Counted from the first letter of the stretch, positions 18,342 through 28,399 are shown. The stretch is 64,000 nt of DNA from CAVWDU01 sp963840725 (GCA_963840725.1 CAWIZY010000019.1:10296-74295); one strand, 5' to 3'. A program made the numbers and translations. The notes: generated from the sequence alone by a model not told the origin.

Positions 18342-18855
18342 CTACATGCCAATGTAGGTGAGCACTTTCTGGACAAGGTAGTCGACGGGGCTGGAAGTGT
18401 CGAGAACCAGGTGGCCTACAATCAGGGGCTCAAAATTGCACTGTATCCGGCGGTACTTTTCTATCGTGCGGTCGGCGATCTGCATACGCTTCGCATCCTC
18501 TTCCAACCGCCCATACACGACGTCGTCCGGCGCCCAGCAGTAAATTACGCGTAGATCGTGGCCGGTGCTGCGAGCGAGTTCCTGTACTTCGGCGACCTGG
18601 GATTGCTTTGAGAAAGGGCGACCGTCGAGAATGACGATGCGGTCGGGATTCTCTTCCAGCAGATGTACGCGCAACCATATAGGTGACCTGTGATGCCACT
18701 TCGTTCTGTGGCTCTGAATAGTCCAAATCGTCTACCGGAAAGATGGCATCGCGGATGGCGTCGCGGTCCAACACAACGGCGTCGATGGTCTCCGACAGTT
18801 TCTCAGCTAGGTACTTTTTCCAGTACCAGGCAACCCGACAAAGAGTATCACCATG
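18342..18855 (-). CDS. P-loop kinase / AAA-type ATPase (frameshifted)
   Basis: ATG 18855 gives MVILFVGLPGTGKST, a Walker A motif, then after one indel LAEKLSETIDAVVLDRDAIR. A second indel leads to DRIVILDGRPFSKQSQVAEV, DLRVIYCWAPDDVVYGRLEE and VLDTSSPVDYLVQKVL. The layout resembles small gluconate/shikimate-kinase-like or zeta-toxin-like phosphotransferases of about 170 residues. Substrate is unknown; the neighbouring aldolase and ROK kinase make a sugar substrate plausible. Confidence 0.7.
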
Positions 18856-18870
18856 AGCTAACTCCGAGGA

Positions 18871-19707
18871 TCATGCGCGTCCGGCGGAGCCAAACAGATC
18901 CATCTTGCCGATCACGGTCTCCTTCACTGCATGACGCGACCTCCGCAAACACCTTGCGTGGATCGGTGGGCCAACCTTTTGCCCATAGGCATCGCTCAAG
19001 GTGGTAGAGATCGCCTGACGGATGGCGGTGTCGATGTTAACTTTGGCCGCGCCGGACTGGATGGCCGTCTGCATGGCCGAATCGGGAATACTCGTGCCGC
19101 CATGCAGGACGATGGGAACCGGCGATTCTGCGGCGCATGCTTGTATCAGACCAACATCGACATCTGCTGCCCCCTGTGTGCGCCCCGGCGTGTTGCCAAA
19201 TGAGATCGCCAGGTAGTCGATGCCGGTTGCCTCTGCATATGGTCGCACTTGTGCCGGTTCGGTGCGGGTCTCGACCTGTTCACCCGTCTCCTCATCCCAG
19301 GTTTCACCAACCTGCGCTTCTACGCCAACACCGCGAGCATGGGCGAACGCGACGACCTCACGCACCTGCCGGATATTCTCATCCCAGACAAAACGCGAAG
19401 CATCGATCATGACCGAGTCAAATCCGATTTCAATACAGGATTTGACCGCCTCGAAGTTGGCGCCATGGTCCAGATGGAAGTAGAGCGGAACAGTCGCTTC
19501 CGATCGAGCCCCGAGGATGAGCCCCTCCAGATAGGAAAGACCGATGTGGCGCAAGGAACCCATAGAGACACCGACCAGTACAGGTGAGTTCGCCTCATTG
19601 GCTGCGGCAACGATAGCTTGCAGAGTTTCCAGATTGCTGATGTTGAACTGGCCGATCGCCCAGTGTTCAGCGTTGGCTTGCTGAATCATCTCGCATATGT
19701 TCATCAT
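18871..19707 (-). CDS. Class II fructose-bisphosphate aldolase family protein
   Basis: Cleaves ketose bisphosphates with zinc. Starts MMNICEMIQQANAEHWAIGQ, followed by FNISNLETLQAIVAAANE. VPLYFHLDHGANFEAVKSC carries the catalytic Asp and zinc-binding His, GFDSVMIDAS the conserved strand, and GAAKVNIDTAIRQ the phosphate-binding end. A frameshift near 18960 disturbs the last 35 residues; the normal tail HAVKETVIGKMDLFGSAGRA is still visible. About 278 residues is the family length. Tagatose or fructose bisphosphate cannot be told apart. The frame is open upstream into the ROK gene. Confidence 0.85.
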   Translation of the reverse strand: MMNICEMIQQANAEHWAIGQFNISNLETLQAIVAAANEANSPVLVGVSMGSLRHIGLSYLEGLILGARSEATVPLYFHLDHGANFEAVKSCIEIGFDSVMIDASRFVWDENIRQVREVVAFAHARGVGVEAQVGETWDEETGEQVETRTEPAQVRPYAEATGIDYLAISFGNTPGRTQGAADVDVGLIQACAAESPVPIVLHGGTSIPDSAMQTAIQSGAAKVNIDTAIRQAISTTLSDAYGQKVGPPIHARCLRRSRHAVKETVIGKMDLFGSAGRA

Positions 19708-19709
19708 TG

Positions 19710-20612
19710 AGTCACCATTCACTTGGGTGAGTAGAGCCGCCCCTTGTAGCACACCGGTGTTACCCAAGGCCGCTCTGCGAAACATGATCGGGCGCATCTG
19801 TGAGTGGACGAGCGGCGTTACCAGACGCTCGAGCTTCTTCAATTCCGGATAGGTATCCGATACTGCGCCGCCCGCGAAAATGGTGCATTCGATATCCAAC
19901 AGATTGTAGACGTGGCTGATGGCAGTAGCCAGATGCTGTGTTGCTTCTATCCACCGTGACACTTGCCCACGCTTCACCGTACGTTGTATGCGGCGATCAC
20001 ATCCTGGCCACGGAGCGGAGCGCTGAACCGCGGTATTGCTCGTCCCAGACGGGCAAGACCCTCACCGGATGAATACTGGCAAAGGCACCCGTGTCCACCG
20101 CAATAGCAAGGCGCGCCGTCAGGCACTACCCGTATGTGACCGAAGACATTGGCCGAGTCATGCTGGCCACGCCAAGACTCGCCGTTGAGTATCAGCCCGT
20201 GGCCGATTCCGGTGCCGATGACGATGTACAATAGACTTCCGCACCCCATACCGCTGCCTAGCCGCGCTTCGGCGATGGTGCCGCAGTAGGCGTCCACCTC
20301 CACCACAACCGGTCGCTGCAGTCTGGCTTCCAGCAGATCTCGGATCGGCACATCGCGCCAACCGATATTCTCGCCGACATTTACGTGTGCCGGTACGGTG
20401 ATCGACGACTGCCGCCAACCCTACACCCACGGCCTCGATGTCGCTGATATGCCGCCATCTGCTCCGCGACGTATTCGACAAAGGCATCGAACGGGTACCG
20501 GAAAACCCCATTGCCGAACCGGAATCTGTACAGGTTCGCCGATAGTGCTCGTTTTGCAGAACAGGGCCGTACGAATGCTTGTGCCTCCTATATCGACCGC
20601 TAGCACTGCCAT
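19710..20612 (-). CDS. ROK-family sugar kinase (frameshifted)
   Basis: Begins MAVLAVDIGGTSIRTALFC, the ROK phosphate-1 motif. Later pieces in other frames give VVVEVDAYCGTIAEARLG, LYIVIGTGIGHGLILNGES, GHIRVVPDGAPCYCGGHGCL (the C-x-C-G-x-x-G-C zinc motif diagnostic of ROK kinases) and CTIFAGGAVSDTYPELKKL near the end. At least three indels. Phosphorylates a hexose or amino sugar. In the present sequence the end of this gene is in frame with the aldolase; a lost stop through an indel is more likely than a true fusion. Confidence 0.8.
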
Positions 20613-20616
20613 GCGT

Positions 20617-21444
20617 CTAGCCCTCTCGCAATCCAGTCAACGCGATACCACGTACGAAGTTTCGCTGCAGTATCAGGAAGAGAAACACGAGCGGCAACGC
20701 CCCGTAGACCGCCACAGCCATGATCCGGTTATAGGAGACGGTCAATTCATTGGCGAACATGGCCATACCAAGCGGAAGCGTGCGCAGCACATCTTCGTTG
20801 ACTGCCAGCAGCGGCCACAGATAGCTGTTCCAAACATAGACAAAGGTGAAGATGGCCACGGCGCTCAGCGCAGGCGTGCTCAATGGCCATATTACTCTGA
20901 CAAAGATCTGAACCTCACCTGCGCCGTCGATGCGCGCGCTTTCGATGAAGTCGCGTGGGATACCCAGCATGTATTGGCGCATGATGAAGATGCCAATGGC
21001 AGACAGTGCCGTAGGCAGGATAAGGCCATGATAGGTATTGACCCATCCCCAACCATGAACCTGCAGATAGAGGGGTACAGCGATGACCTCAAAGGGAATC
21101 ATCAGCGTGGCCAGGACGAGTACGAACAGGACGTCACGCCCTGGATACTTGAACTGGGCAAAGCTGTAACCCGCCAAGGAACACAATACTAGCGAGATGG
21201 CCGTACTGACAGAACATTGCAGCACCGAATTGAATAGGTATTTACCAAACGGTCGGGCGGTCAGAGCTGACGTGTAGTTCTCCCAGCGCAGCTCATCCGG
21301 CAGCCACTGAATGGGCATCGTAAACACCTGATCAGGTGCTTTAAAGGAAGTACTCACCATCCAGATAACAGGGATCAGCGTTAGTACAGTGGCTAGCGCC
21401 AGTAATGCGTAGATGATGGTGGCAGATAGGATTTTCCTGGTCAA
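20617..21444 (-). CDS. Carbohydrate ABC transporter permease, MalG type
   Basis: 275 residues, intact, six membrane helices, from TTG 21444, which lies four bases from the preceding gene's stop. The EAA loop is FIESARIDGAGEVQIFVRVI followed by WPLSTPALSAVA, which docks the ATPase. The N-terminal TRKILSATIIYALLALATVL and the DQVFTMPIQWLPD periplasmic loop are typical of the MalG/UgpE group. Part of the solute-binding protein, permease, permease, ROK kinase, aldolase cluster. Confidence 0.9.
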   Translation of the reverse strand: MTRKILSATIIYALLALATVLTLIPVIWMVSTSFKAPDQVFTMPIQWLPDELRWENYTSALTARPFGKYLFNSVLQCSVSTAISLVLCSLAGYSFAQFKYPGRDVLFVLVLATLMIPFEVIAVPLYLQVHGWGWVNTYHGLILPTALSAIGIFIMRQYMLGIPRDFIESARIDGAGEVQIFVRVIWPLSTPALSAVAIFTFVYVWNSYLWPLLAVNEDVLRTLPLGMAMFANELTVSYNRIMAVAVYGALPLVFLFLILQRNFVRGIALTGLREG

Positions 21445-21445
21445 G

Positions 21446-22328
21446 CTACTCGTCTCCCTGCAGAATTCGTAGCTGGATCAGGCTGAAGACCAGGATCAGA
21501 AGAAAATACAGCATGGATATGGCTGTCGCATCTCCCATCTTCAGAAAGGCGAAAGCTGTCTTGTATATCAACAGCGGTACGATTTCTGTCGCAGTACCAG
21601 GACCGCCGCCGGTCATTACGTGTTGCAACGCGAAAGTACGGAAAGCCGTTGATGATGGATAGGACTACGACCAATACGATAGTCGGACGTAAAAGGGGCA
21701 AGATCACGTGTCGGAGTCGCTGCACGGCATTGGCCCCGTCGATTGCGGCCGCTTCCTGATAGACCACGGGGACAGCCTGTAGGCCGGCAAGCAATAAAAT
21801 CATGTAATAACTGGTCGCATGCCACCAGCTAGTAATGATCAAGGCCAGGTTTGCGTAACGTGAATCGGTCAGCCATGCGATTGCTTCGATTCCGAATGGG
21901 GCGAGTAACGCATTGACCGCGCCGTTCATATTAAAGAGCAGCTTCCAGACCAGAGTAACTGACAACAGAGGAAGAATGGTCGGGACAAAGAGAAGAGTGC
22001 GCCATCCCGACGAAAAGATGGAAGCTTTGGAAAGCAGTAGCGCCAGACCTAATGACAAAAACCAGACGGGAACGACCGTGCCAAATACATAGATAATGCG
22101 TTACTCGTAGGGAATGCAGGAAGCTTCTGATCCGTCAACAGACGGCCATAGTTGGCAAGACCAATGAATTCGGGCGGGCTGAGTAAATCGTATTTGGTCA
22201 GGCTCAGGTAGAACGCGTTGAACATAGGGTAGATGCTGAACAGCACCAGATAGGCAGCCGCTGGGAGAGCGAACAGAAAGCCCCAGAGCGCAATGCGACG
22301 GTGGTAGCTATAGGTGGAACTTTGGCAT
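21446..22328 (-). CDS. Carbohydrate ABC transporter permease, MalF type (frameshifted)
   Basis: Pieces in successive frames cover a whole MalF/UgpA-like permease: LWGFLFALPAAAYLVLFSIY, PPEFIGLANYGRLLTD, WRTLLFVPTILPLLSVTLVW, YYMILLLAGLQAVPVVYQEA with the EAA segment AAAIDGANAVQRLRHVILPL, then HVMTGGGPGTATEIVPLLIY and a clean C-terminus LIQLRILQGDE. Frameshifts near 22090 and 21640. The start is uncertain (ATG 22328 needs an indel). Forms the translocation pore with the adjacent MalG-type subunit. Confidence 0.85.
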
Positions 22329-22430
22329 TTTGACCGTCTATGGCGAAAGGTGTGCCATGGGAGATGCCTTATCAGCATCTCCCATGGAGAAGGAGATATG
22401 CTACGAACCTACAATTTGTCCGCTACGTCG

Positions 22431-23771
22431 CTACTGACCGCGTGCACTGTTAATGTCTTCAGCTGCTATGTCCAGAGCGCCCTGCACATCACCTGTCTGA
22501 ACGAAGGTCTCGATAGCGTTCTTGATGGCCTCACCTTCCTCGCTGAAGGTTGACGAGCGCCATACGAACGCGCCGTTTTCATAGTCCTGAGCGCATCACA
22601 TCCAGGTCCTCTATACTCACCGGCCTCGGCCGTGTCTAGCCAACCCTTGCGGCCGTTGATGTAGCCGGCCCGTGCCAGCATCTCGCCGGGCTCTGACAGC
22701 AGATAGTTCGAGGAAATGCCACGCCTCTGTCGGGTGCTCAGAACCGGCACTGACGGCAAGCGCATAGGTGTGAATGAAGGACTTCGGGTTGTCCGGATCA
22801 AGCTGCGGATGCGGGCAGACGAAGTAGTTCTCGTAGACTTCGGGCGAGTTCTCTCGCCACGCGGCCGTCGCCCACGGACCACCGATGACCATGGACTGCT
22901 TGCCTTCCATGAAGTCCTGGAAGGCGTAGACCGGATTCTCGGTAGCCATCGCCGGTCCGCCTATGCCTTCGTCTACCAGATACAACCATGTGTCTTCGAA
23001 CATCTGCACACATTCCGGTGAATTGATGGCAGCCATGCCGTCCTCGCCGATGATCTCACAGCCATACTGGCGAGCGCCAGACCAGAACTGCTGTGCGTAC
23101 CAGAAAAGATCCAGACCCCACACCCAGTTGAAGCCCATGCGCGTGACGTTGCCGTCCGCATCTCGTTGCTCCAACTGCTTGGCCAATTCAAAGAAATCAT
23201 CCCACGTGGCCGGGCAGGTCGCCGGATCGGTCGGGTCCAGCCCGATCTCCTCGAAGTGGGCTGCATTGCCGAAGACCACGAAGGTATTGAACTCGGCCGG
23301 CACGCCATAGACCTGACCGTCGAACGTCATACCCTCAAGGGCCGGTGCTTCAAAGATCTCGATGACGCCTTGCTGGTCATCCACGCCGAAGGCAGCAGGA
23401 TCGACGGCTGCGAGCAGCCCCTTCTCCTGATACTTCGGGAAGAGATAGTCCAGCAGATTGATGATGTCCGGTGGATCGCCTGCCGAAATGGCTGCAAGCA
23501 ACTTGACCTCATAGTCACCATGCGGATACTCGACCAGTTCGATCTTTGACACCGGGATTCTCAGCTTCATACTCGTCGATCTTCTCTTGCATCCATTCTG
23601 TGGCCACGGTGTATGTATGGTGCCAGAATGTGATCGTGACTTCCTCGCCTTCTCGTCGGCCGCCGGTTGGGCGGCCGGTGCCTGTGCCACCGGGGCACAT
23701 GCGCTCAGCACCAGTGATGCCACCAGCACACAGCCGAGGATCAGGGAAAATAACCGCGTACGCTTTACCAT
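22431..23771 (-). CDS. Extracellular sugar-binding lipoprotein of ABC transporter (frameshifted)
   Basis: ATG 23771 follows AAGGAG. The lipoprotein signal is FSLILGCVLVASLVLSACAP with lipobox LSAC. The mature part shows ELVEYPHGDYEVKLLAAISA, GDPPDIINLLD, DGQVYGVPAEFNTFVVFGNA, TWDDFFELAKQLEQRDADGN and KQSMVIGGPWATAAWREN, typical of family-1 solute-binding proteins. Frameshifts near 23650, 23550, 22730 and 22590; the restored C-terminus ends DIAAEDINSARGQ at 22431. First gene of the import operon, divergent from the GntR regulator. Confidence 0.85.
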
Positions 23772-24129
23772 TGTTTTGTCTCCTTTGTTGGTGAATCGGG
23801 GAAACGCTGTTGTTAACCGAAAACCAGAATGCACGGAAGTTCGGGCCATTTCTGAAGTTGAGCGGCTACCTCCTTTCTCCGGACTGACTGGTAGCGCGGC
23901 ATCGGTTACAAATCAATCAAGGCTACATGAAGAACGAAGGGAAGGAAGTTAGAGCAAGCCTGGCTGAAAAAGAAGCTTGACGTTGCAAGGTGAATGGACT
24001 TATAATCCTAGAATCCTAATATCCTATTAACCTATTACAATAAGTTGTATCATGATAGGTCTAATGTCGTACATTGTCAAATGTCCTTGTGCAAGTGAAT
24101 ACTGGCAGAAGTCGTTGTCTGCCCAAACC
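23772..24129. promoter_or_regulatory. Divergent promoter region between sugar importer and GntR regulator
   Basis: 358 bases with no gene. Near 24004-24060 the sequence is A/T-rich with repeated CCTA/CCTATT steps (AATCCTAATATCCTATTAAC) and a partial palindrome around TTGTATCATGATAGG. This is a reasonable place for a GntR-type operator controlling both directions, but no site can be assigned from sequence alone. Confidence 0.35.
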
Positions 24130-24974
24130 ATGATGAACACACAATCCAATTTGCCCATCGACCGCAATAGCTTTGTCCCACTATACGTCCAGGTCAAGGA
24201 ACATCTGCAACACCAAATTGAGCAGGGAGTCTGGCAGCCCGGCGAACAGATACCCAGCGAGACTGAGCTGTGCAACACCTATGACATCAGTCGCACAGTC
24301 ATCCGGCGGGCGCTGCTAGAACTGCAACACGAAGGTCTGATCTTCAGTCAAAAAGGGGAAGGGCAGTTTTGTATCCGAGCCCAAGGTCCACGAAATCTTG
24401 GCGCAGAACCTGACCGGCTTTTACCACGATATGAAGGAGCAGGGACACGAGGTCTCCAATCGCATATTGCGTCTGGAGTCGAGTAAGGCTACAGACGTGG
24501 TGGCCCCGATTCTCGGACATCGATCAGAATGACCCACTCGTGCTGATCGAGCGCTTGCGTCTAGTGGATGGGAACGCCATCAACGTATCCATCAGCCACG
24601 TACCGCAGGCGCGCTGCCCGGAACTAATGGACGCGGATCTGACCGACACGTCACTCTATTCCTTTATCGAACGGGCATGCGGTCAACGCATTGTCCGAGG
24701 ACAGCGAACAATCGAGGCGATTCTGCCCTCGCCACATATTGCGGAGTTGTTGGGCATTGGCGCGGAGATACCCGTTTTTCGCATCAACACTGTCTGTTAT
24801 CTAGAGGACGGAACGCCCATCGAGTACTCAGGTGGCTATCACCGAAGCGACAGGACATTTTTCGAGGTTGCTCTCCTGCGTGAGACTGCGTCCGACTCCA
24901 GCGATGTCACCCTCAATGCCAGTGACCTACCTCAAAGCTATAAGTTAACCACGGGACTACCTGATACTCTGTAA
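24130..24974 (+). CDS. GntR/HutC-family transcriptional regulator with UTRA domain (frameshifted)
   Basis: The N-terminal winged helix reads FVPLYVQVKEHLQHQIEQGV, WQPGEQIPSETELCNTYDIS and RTVIRRALLELQHEGLIFSQ, the GntR DNA-binding signature. After indels near 24365 and 24515 the effector (UTRA) domain appears: DPLVLIERLRLVDGNAINVS, SLYSFIERACGQRI and IEYSGGYHRSDRTFFEV. About 280 residues in total is somewhat long for the family. ATG 24130 or 24133 is the likely start. Probably represses the divergent sugar-import operon until a sugar or sugar phosphate binds. Confidence 0.85.
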
Positions 24975-25314
24975 AGTAGCTCGGTGTCTAGGGCTTCAGT
25001 CCAGTTGAGCAAGCGAACTCTCTCACCGACCTGTCGGTCAACGAAGCCCTGGAACTACCGCGTTCGAGATTGGGAGTCATTCCACTGCGCCGCTGGTGAT
25101 CCGACCTATCACTCTCTTCTAGATCTGGCCAAGATGTACATTGCTTTGGCGCTGTGATGGAGTACTCGCCTGTGGCAGGACGCGCATGGAATAATCGGCA
25201 TCCTCACCCAACCGCCTGCTATGATATAGCCAACCTATCCCTTTGTGGCAGAATAGTGCGTGGATGGCGTGGATCTCGACGTTTCTCTGCGGCCACTACG
25301 AGAACGGAGGAAAG
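24975..25314. other. Intergenic region with possible gene-end fragments
   Basis: 340 bases without an intact gene. A plus-strand stretch (about 25018-25100) reads SLTDLSVNEALELPRSRLGV and stops, followed by a short YHSLLDLAKMYIALAL frame. They may be the end of a lost gene. Not enough remains to name it. Confidence 0.3.
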
Positions 25315-27174
25315 ATGGATTCCCAACGCAGTACGCTGATCTCCGTTGGTGTTCTGTGGGTACTCCTTACTCTGGTGGGCTGTGCAGGACAACCACTGCA
25401 GCCGACCCCAGCGCCACAAGCGGATTCGCAGAAGACGACGCCAGAATACGAGCCGGTACTGGTGACTTTGGACAGGTCCCAGCTATCCGTCACCTCCTTT
25501 AGCGAGTCCGTTGCACTGTATGGGCTGCAAGAGCTTGAAGTCCATTACGAAGTTGCTGTTGACAACCCGTTTGATCCAGCCGAAATCGATCTACGCGCCG
25601 TCTTCACTGCGCAGGATGGCGATCAATCCATCGTTCCCGACTTCTGGTATCAGGATTTCGATCCTCAGACGCTACAACCGGTGGGCGAACCGAGCTGGAA
25701 GGTGCGATTCACACCTACGCAACCCGGCCCGTGGATCGCCTACCTCATGCTGGATGGCGATCATTTAAGCGAGACGGTCACCTTCGAGGTGACGCCTTCC
25801 GAAGCCAATGGCTTTGTGCGCATCGATCCACGCAACCCGCGCTACTTCGTCTACGATTCTGGTGTTCCCTATTTTCCCATCGGCCTCAACCTGGGCTGGT
25901 CGCGAGGTGACGTACTGGCCGACTACGAACGCTGGCTCGACCGGCTGAGCGAGAACGGCGGCAGTGTGGCCCGGGTGTGGATGGCCTCGTGGTCCTTCCT
26001 GATCGAGTGGGACGATACGGGTCTGGGTAACTACGACAAACGCATGCAGCAGGCCTGGCTGCTCGATCAGGTCTTTGGCATGGCCGAGGAACGGGGCGTC
26101 GCCATCATGCTGGTACTGAACAACCACGGCGCGTTCAGCACAAGCGTAAACCCGGAATGGGAGGACAATCCGTACAACCTGGCTAACGGCGGTCCGCTGG
26201 TCTCTCCAGCAGGCTTTGTGTCCGACGAAACAGCGAAGGCGTACTTCAGGCAGCGTCTGCGCTATGTCGCCGCCGCGCTGGGCCTATTCCCCAGCCTCTT
26301 CGCCTGGGAGTGGTGGAACGAGGTCAACTGGACACCGATCCTGGACAGTGACCTGGCGCCCTGGATCGAGGAGATGTCGGCCGTCCTGGATGAGTACGAT
26401 CCAAACGATCACCTGACAACGAACAGCTACTCTGACGGCAGGCGCTCGGATATCTGGTCGCTGCCGGAGGTAGATTTTGCCCAGCAGCATGACTACGCCG
26501 GCCGAGATCCCGCCGATAACTATCCGCTAGACCGTGAGATACTCGCCAACCATGCCGGAGAAAAACCAGCGGTATTCGGCGAGTTGGGTTATTCGGCCGG
26601 TGACGACTCCAACAACGCGGGTCTGGACTCGGTTCACCTGCACAATGGGCTGTGGGCTGCGCCATTTTCTGGCTATGCCAGCACGGCTATGTACTGGTGG
26701 TGGGATGTGTTTGTGGACCCCATGGATCAGTGGGGGCAATTTGGCGCCATCGCCGAGTTCTTGCGGGATGAAGACCTCGCCGAGTTGACGCCGGGCCAGG
26801 CCACACTCTCATCCGAAGGTGCCAGCGCCTTGACTCTGCAGAGCGACGATCGGGCGCTAGTCTGGATTCGGAGCGACGCCTATGACGTGGAGGCGGCGCG
26901 CGACGCCTTTACTGCCGCCGTAATCGACGCCATCAAGAGCAAGACGAAGCTCACGAACTGGACGTACGAGGCGCCGCTGCTCGAAGGCATGACCGTGACA
27001 GTCGACGGCCTGGGCGATGGCGTGTACACCTTACGTTGGTTCAACCCGCAGAGCGCCGAATGGCTCGAGCCTGTGCCGATCGAGGTAAACAATGGTGAGG
27101 TCGTGATGGCGATCACGCCGTTTTCTGCGGATTGGGCGGCCAAGATCGTGGCCCAGCCGGCCGCGGGGGAATAA
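25315..27174 (+). CDS. Lipoprotein glycoside hydrolase: DUF5060 domain plus GH5-like TIM barrel
   Basis: ATG 25315 follows GGAGGAAAG. Lipobox LVGCAG anchors it to the membrane. Residues 45-170 are a beta-sandwich of DUF5060 type (FSESVALYGLQELEVHYEVA, PSWKVRFTPTQPGPWIAYLM). The barrel follows: YFVYDSGVPYFPIGLNLGWS, SENGGSVARVWMASWSF, then LFAWEWWNEVNW, where the NE glutamate is the likely acid/base, and AVFGELGYSAGDD, where Glu is the likely nucleophile. About 620 residues, no frameshift. It probably trims beta-linked glycans at the cell surface; exact substrate unknown. Neighbouring importers could take up the products. Confidence 0.85.
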   Translation: MDSQRSTLISVGVLWVLLTLVGCAGQPLQPTPAPQADSQKTTPEYEPVLVTLDRSQLSVTSFSESVALYGLQELEVHYEVAVDNPFDPAEIDLRAVFTAQDGDQSIVPDFWYQDFDPQTLQPVGEPSWKVRFTPTQPGPWIAYLMLDGDHLSETVTFEVTPSEANGFVRIDPRNPRYFVYDSGVPYFPIGLNLGWSRGDVLADYERWLDRLSENGGSVARVWMASWSFLIEWDDTGLGNYDKRMQQAWLLDQVFGMAEERGVAIMLVLNNHGAFSTSVNPEWEDNPYNLANGGPLVSPAGFVSDETAKAYFRQRLRYVAAALGLFPSLFAWEWWNEVNWTPILDSDLAPWIEEMSAVLDEYDPNDHLTTNSYSDGRRSDIWSLPEVDFAQQHDYAGRDPADNYPLDREILANHAGEKPAVFGELGYSAGDDSNNAGLDSVHLHNGLWAAPFSGYASTAMYWWWDVFVDPMDQWGQFGAIAEFLRDEDLAELTPGQATLSSEGASALTLQSDDRALVWIRSDAYDVEAARDAFTAAVIDAIKSKTKLTNWTYEAPLLEGMTVTVDGLGDGVYTLRWFNPQSAEWLEPVPIEVNNGEVVMAITPFSADWAAKIVAQPAAGE

Positions 27175-27210
27175 ACGGATCTACAGTCCGTAGTTTAGGG
27201 TAGCGAAACG

Positions 27211-27954
27211 ATGAATGCTGAGGTATCAGATACAATAGACGAACCACGATCAACCGCTGCCCAGATGGGTTTCTTTTCGGCGATTCTGACCGTGGCCGTT
27301 ACAGTCGTCACGTTTGGCCTTGCGCTGACGGCCATCCCGATAGCGGGCGCTAACTGTCCCGGCGATTGTATCCAGTATCCGTATTTGGATACGGTGTCGC
27401 AATACCCCAAAGACTATCTGTGGATGTTCCCCGCCACCGCCCTTGTGCTGCTCTACGTCGTCCTGGTGGCGTCGATCCACGCGACTGCGGCAGACAGAAA
27501 GAAGATATTCAGCCAGATCGGACTCTCTTTCGCCATCGTTGCTGCTGTGATTTTGGCAAGCCTGTATTTCGTTCAGTTCTCGGTTGTGCCGGTCAGTCTG
27601 ATGAATGGAGAGACGGACGGCATATCGCTGCTCACGCAGTACAATCCGCATGGGGTGTTCATCGCGCTCGAGGAGTTGGGCTATCTTGTGATGAGCCTCT
27701 CTTTTCTCTTTCTTGCGCCGGTGTTTGCCAACCGAAGTCGCCTGGAATCCGCGATTCGGTGGGTCTTTCTCATTGGATTCGCGTTGGCCATTGTCTCTAC
27801 CATAGGGATCCCGTCCATCTACGGGCTGGAGAGACTGGACCGTCTTGAGGTCGCGCTCATTTCGATTGATTGGCTGGTGCTGATCAGTAACGGTGTGCTG
27901 CTCGGTGTTGTCTTTGGCAGGCAACGGCGGAGTGGTACAGCGGTTGGCGCGTAG
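27211..27954 (+). CDS. Conserved multi-pass membrane protein
   Basis: 247 residues with about seven hydrophobic segments, for instance FFSAILTVAVTVVTFGLALT, LWMFPATALVLLYVVLVASI, SFAIVAAVILASLYFVQFSV and YLVMSLSFLFLAPVFANRS. A CPGDC pair lies in the first outside loop. The gene is intact and 36 bases after the glycoside hydrolase, suggesting one transcript. I do not recognise a named family. Its TAG stop (27952-27954) lies inside the GCGCGTAGCTCAGG repeat motif. Confidence 0.65.
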   Translation: MNAEVSDTIDEPRSTAAQMGFFSAILTVAVTVVTFGLALTAIPIAGANCPGDCIQYPYLDTVSQYPKDYLWMFPATALVLLYVVLVASIHATAADRKKIFSQIGLSFAIVAAVILASLYFVQFSVVPVSLMNGETDGISLLTQYNPHGVFIALEELGYLVMSLSFLFLAPVFANRSRLESAIRWVFLIGFALAIVSTIGIPSIYGLERLDRLEVALISIDWLVLISNGVLLGVVFGRQRRSGTAVGA

Positions 27955-27979
27955 CTCAGGTCGGAGACCTGAGATGGAT
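27953..27979. terminator. Hairpin at the end of the membrane-protein gene
   Basis: CTCAGGTC, loop GGA, GACCTGAG form a perfect 8-bp stem directly after the stop codon. The same CTCAGGTC...CCTGAG element recurs at 31917-31936 and 32173-32192, so it is also part of a dispersed repeat. Confidence 0.45.
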
Positions 27980-27989
27980 GCTTTCGCCG

Positions 27990-28300
27990 GTCAGGTTTCG
28001 TGATCCAGACCGGTGTCACGTTGCAAACGTGACCTACGAGATTGGGACTGGCGTGAGATGCGTGCGTGCCACGGCCCGTTACCGTGAATCTGACCAGTGT
28101 CACGTTGCAAGCGTGACCTACGAGATTGGGACTGGCGTGAGATGCGTGCGTGCCACGGCCCGTCACTGTGAATCCGACCGGTGTCACGTTGCAAACGTGA
28201 CCTACGAGTTTGGGACTGGACTGAGATGCTTGCGTACCACGGCCCGTTATCGTGAATCCGACCGGTGTCACGTTGCAAACGTGACGTACGAGATTAAGGC
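27990..28300. repeat. 84-bp tandem repeat array 1 (4 units)
   Basis: Four copies of an 84-bp unit, each containing the palindrome GTCACGTTGCAAACGTGAC or a one-base variant, starting at 28015, 28099, 28183 and 28267 (spacing exactly 84). The remaining part of each unit, around TACGAGATTGGGACTGG and GTGCCACGGCCCGTTAC, is also conserved, so there are no variable spacers. Located between a convergent gene pair. Confidence 0.9.
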
Positions 28301-28399
28301 CAGCTCGACGTGTAACTCAGGCTTTCGGTATGGTGTTGTAGCTCTTACTGCCTATTGATTCGATTGTGAGCTGGTTTCCGCGGGATTGCCGGTCGTAGC

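Noticed and set aside
27949..27980. tRNA gene starting GCGCGTAGCTCAG
   Set aside because: The first bases imitate a tRNA acceptor and D-stem, but no anticodon stem or T-loop (GTTCGAATC type) follows, and the motif recurs as a short repeat.
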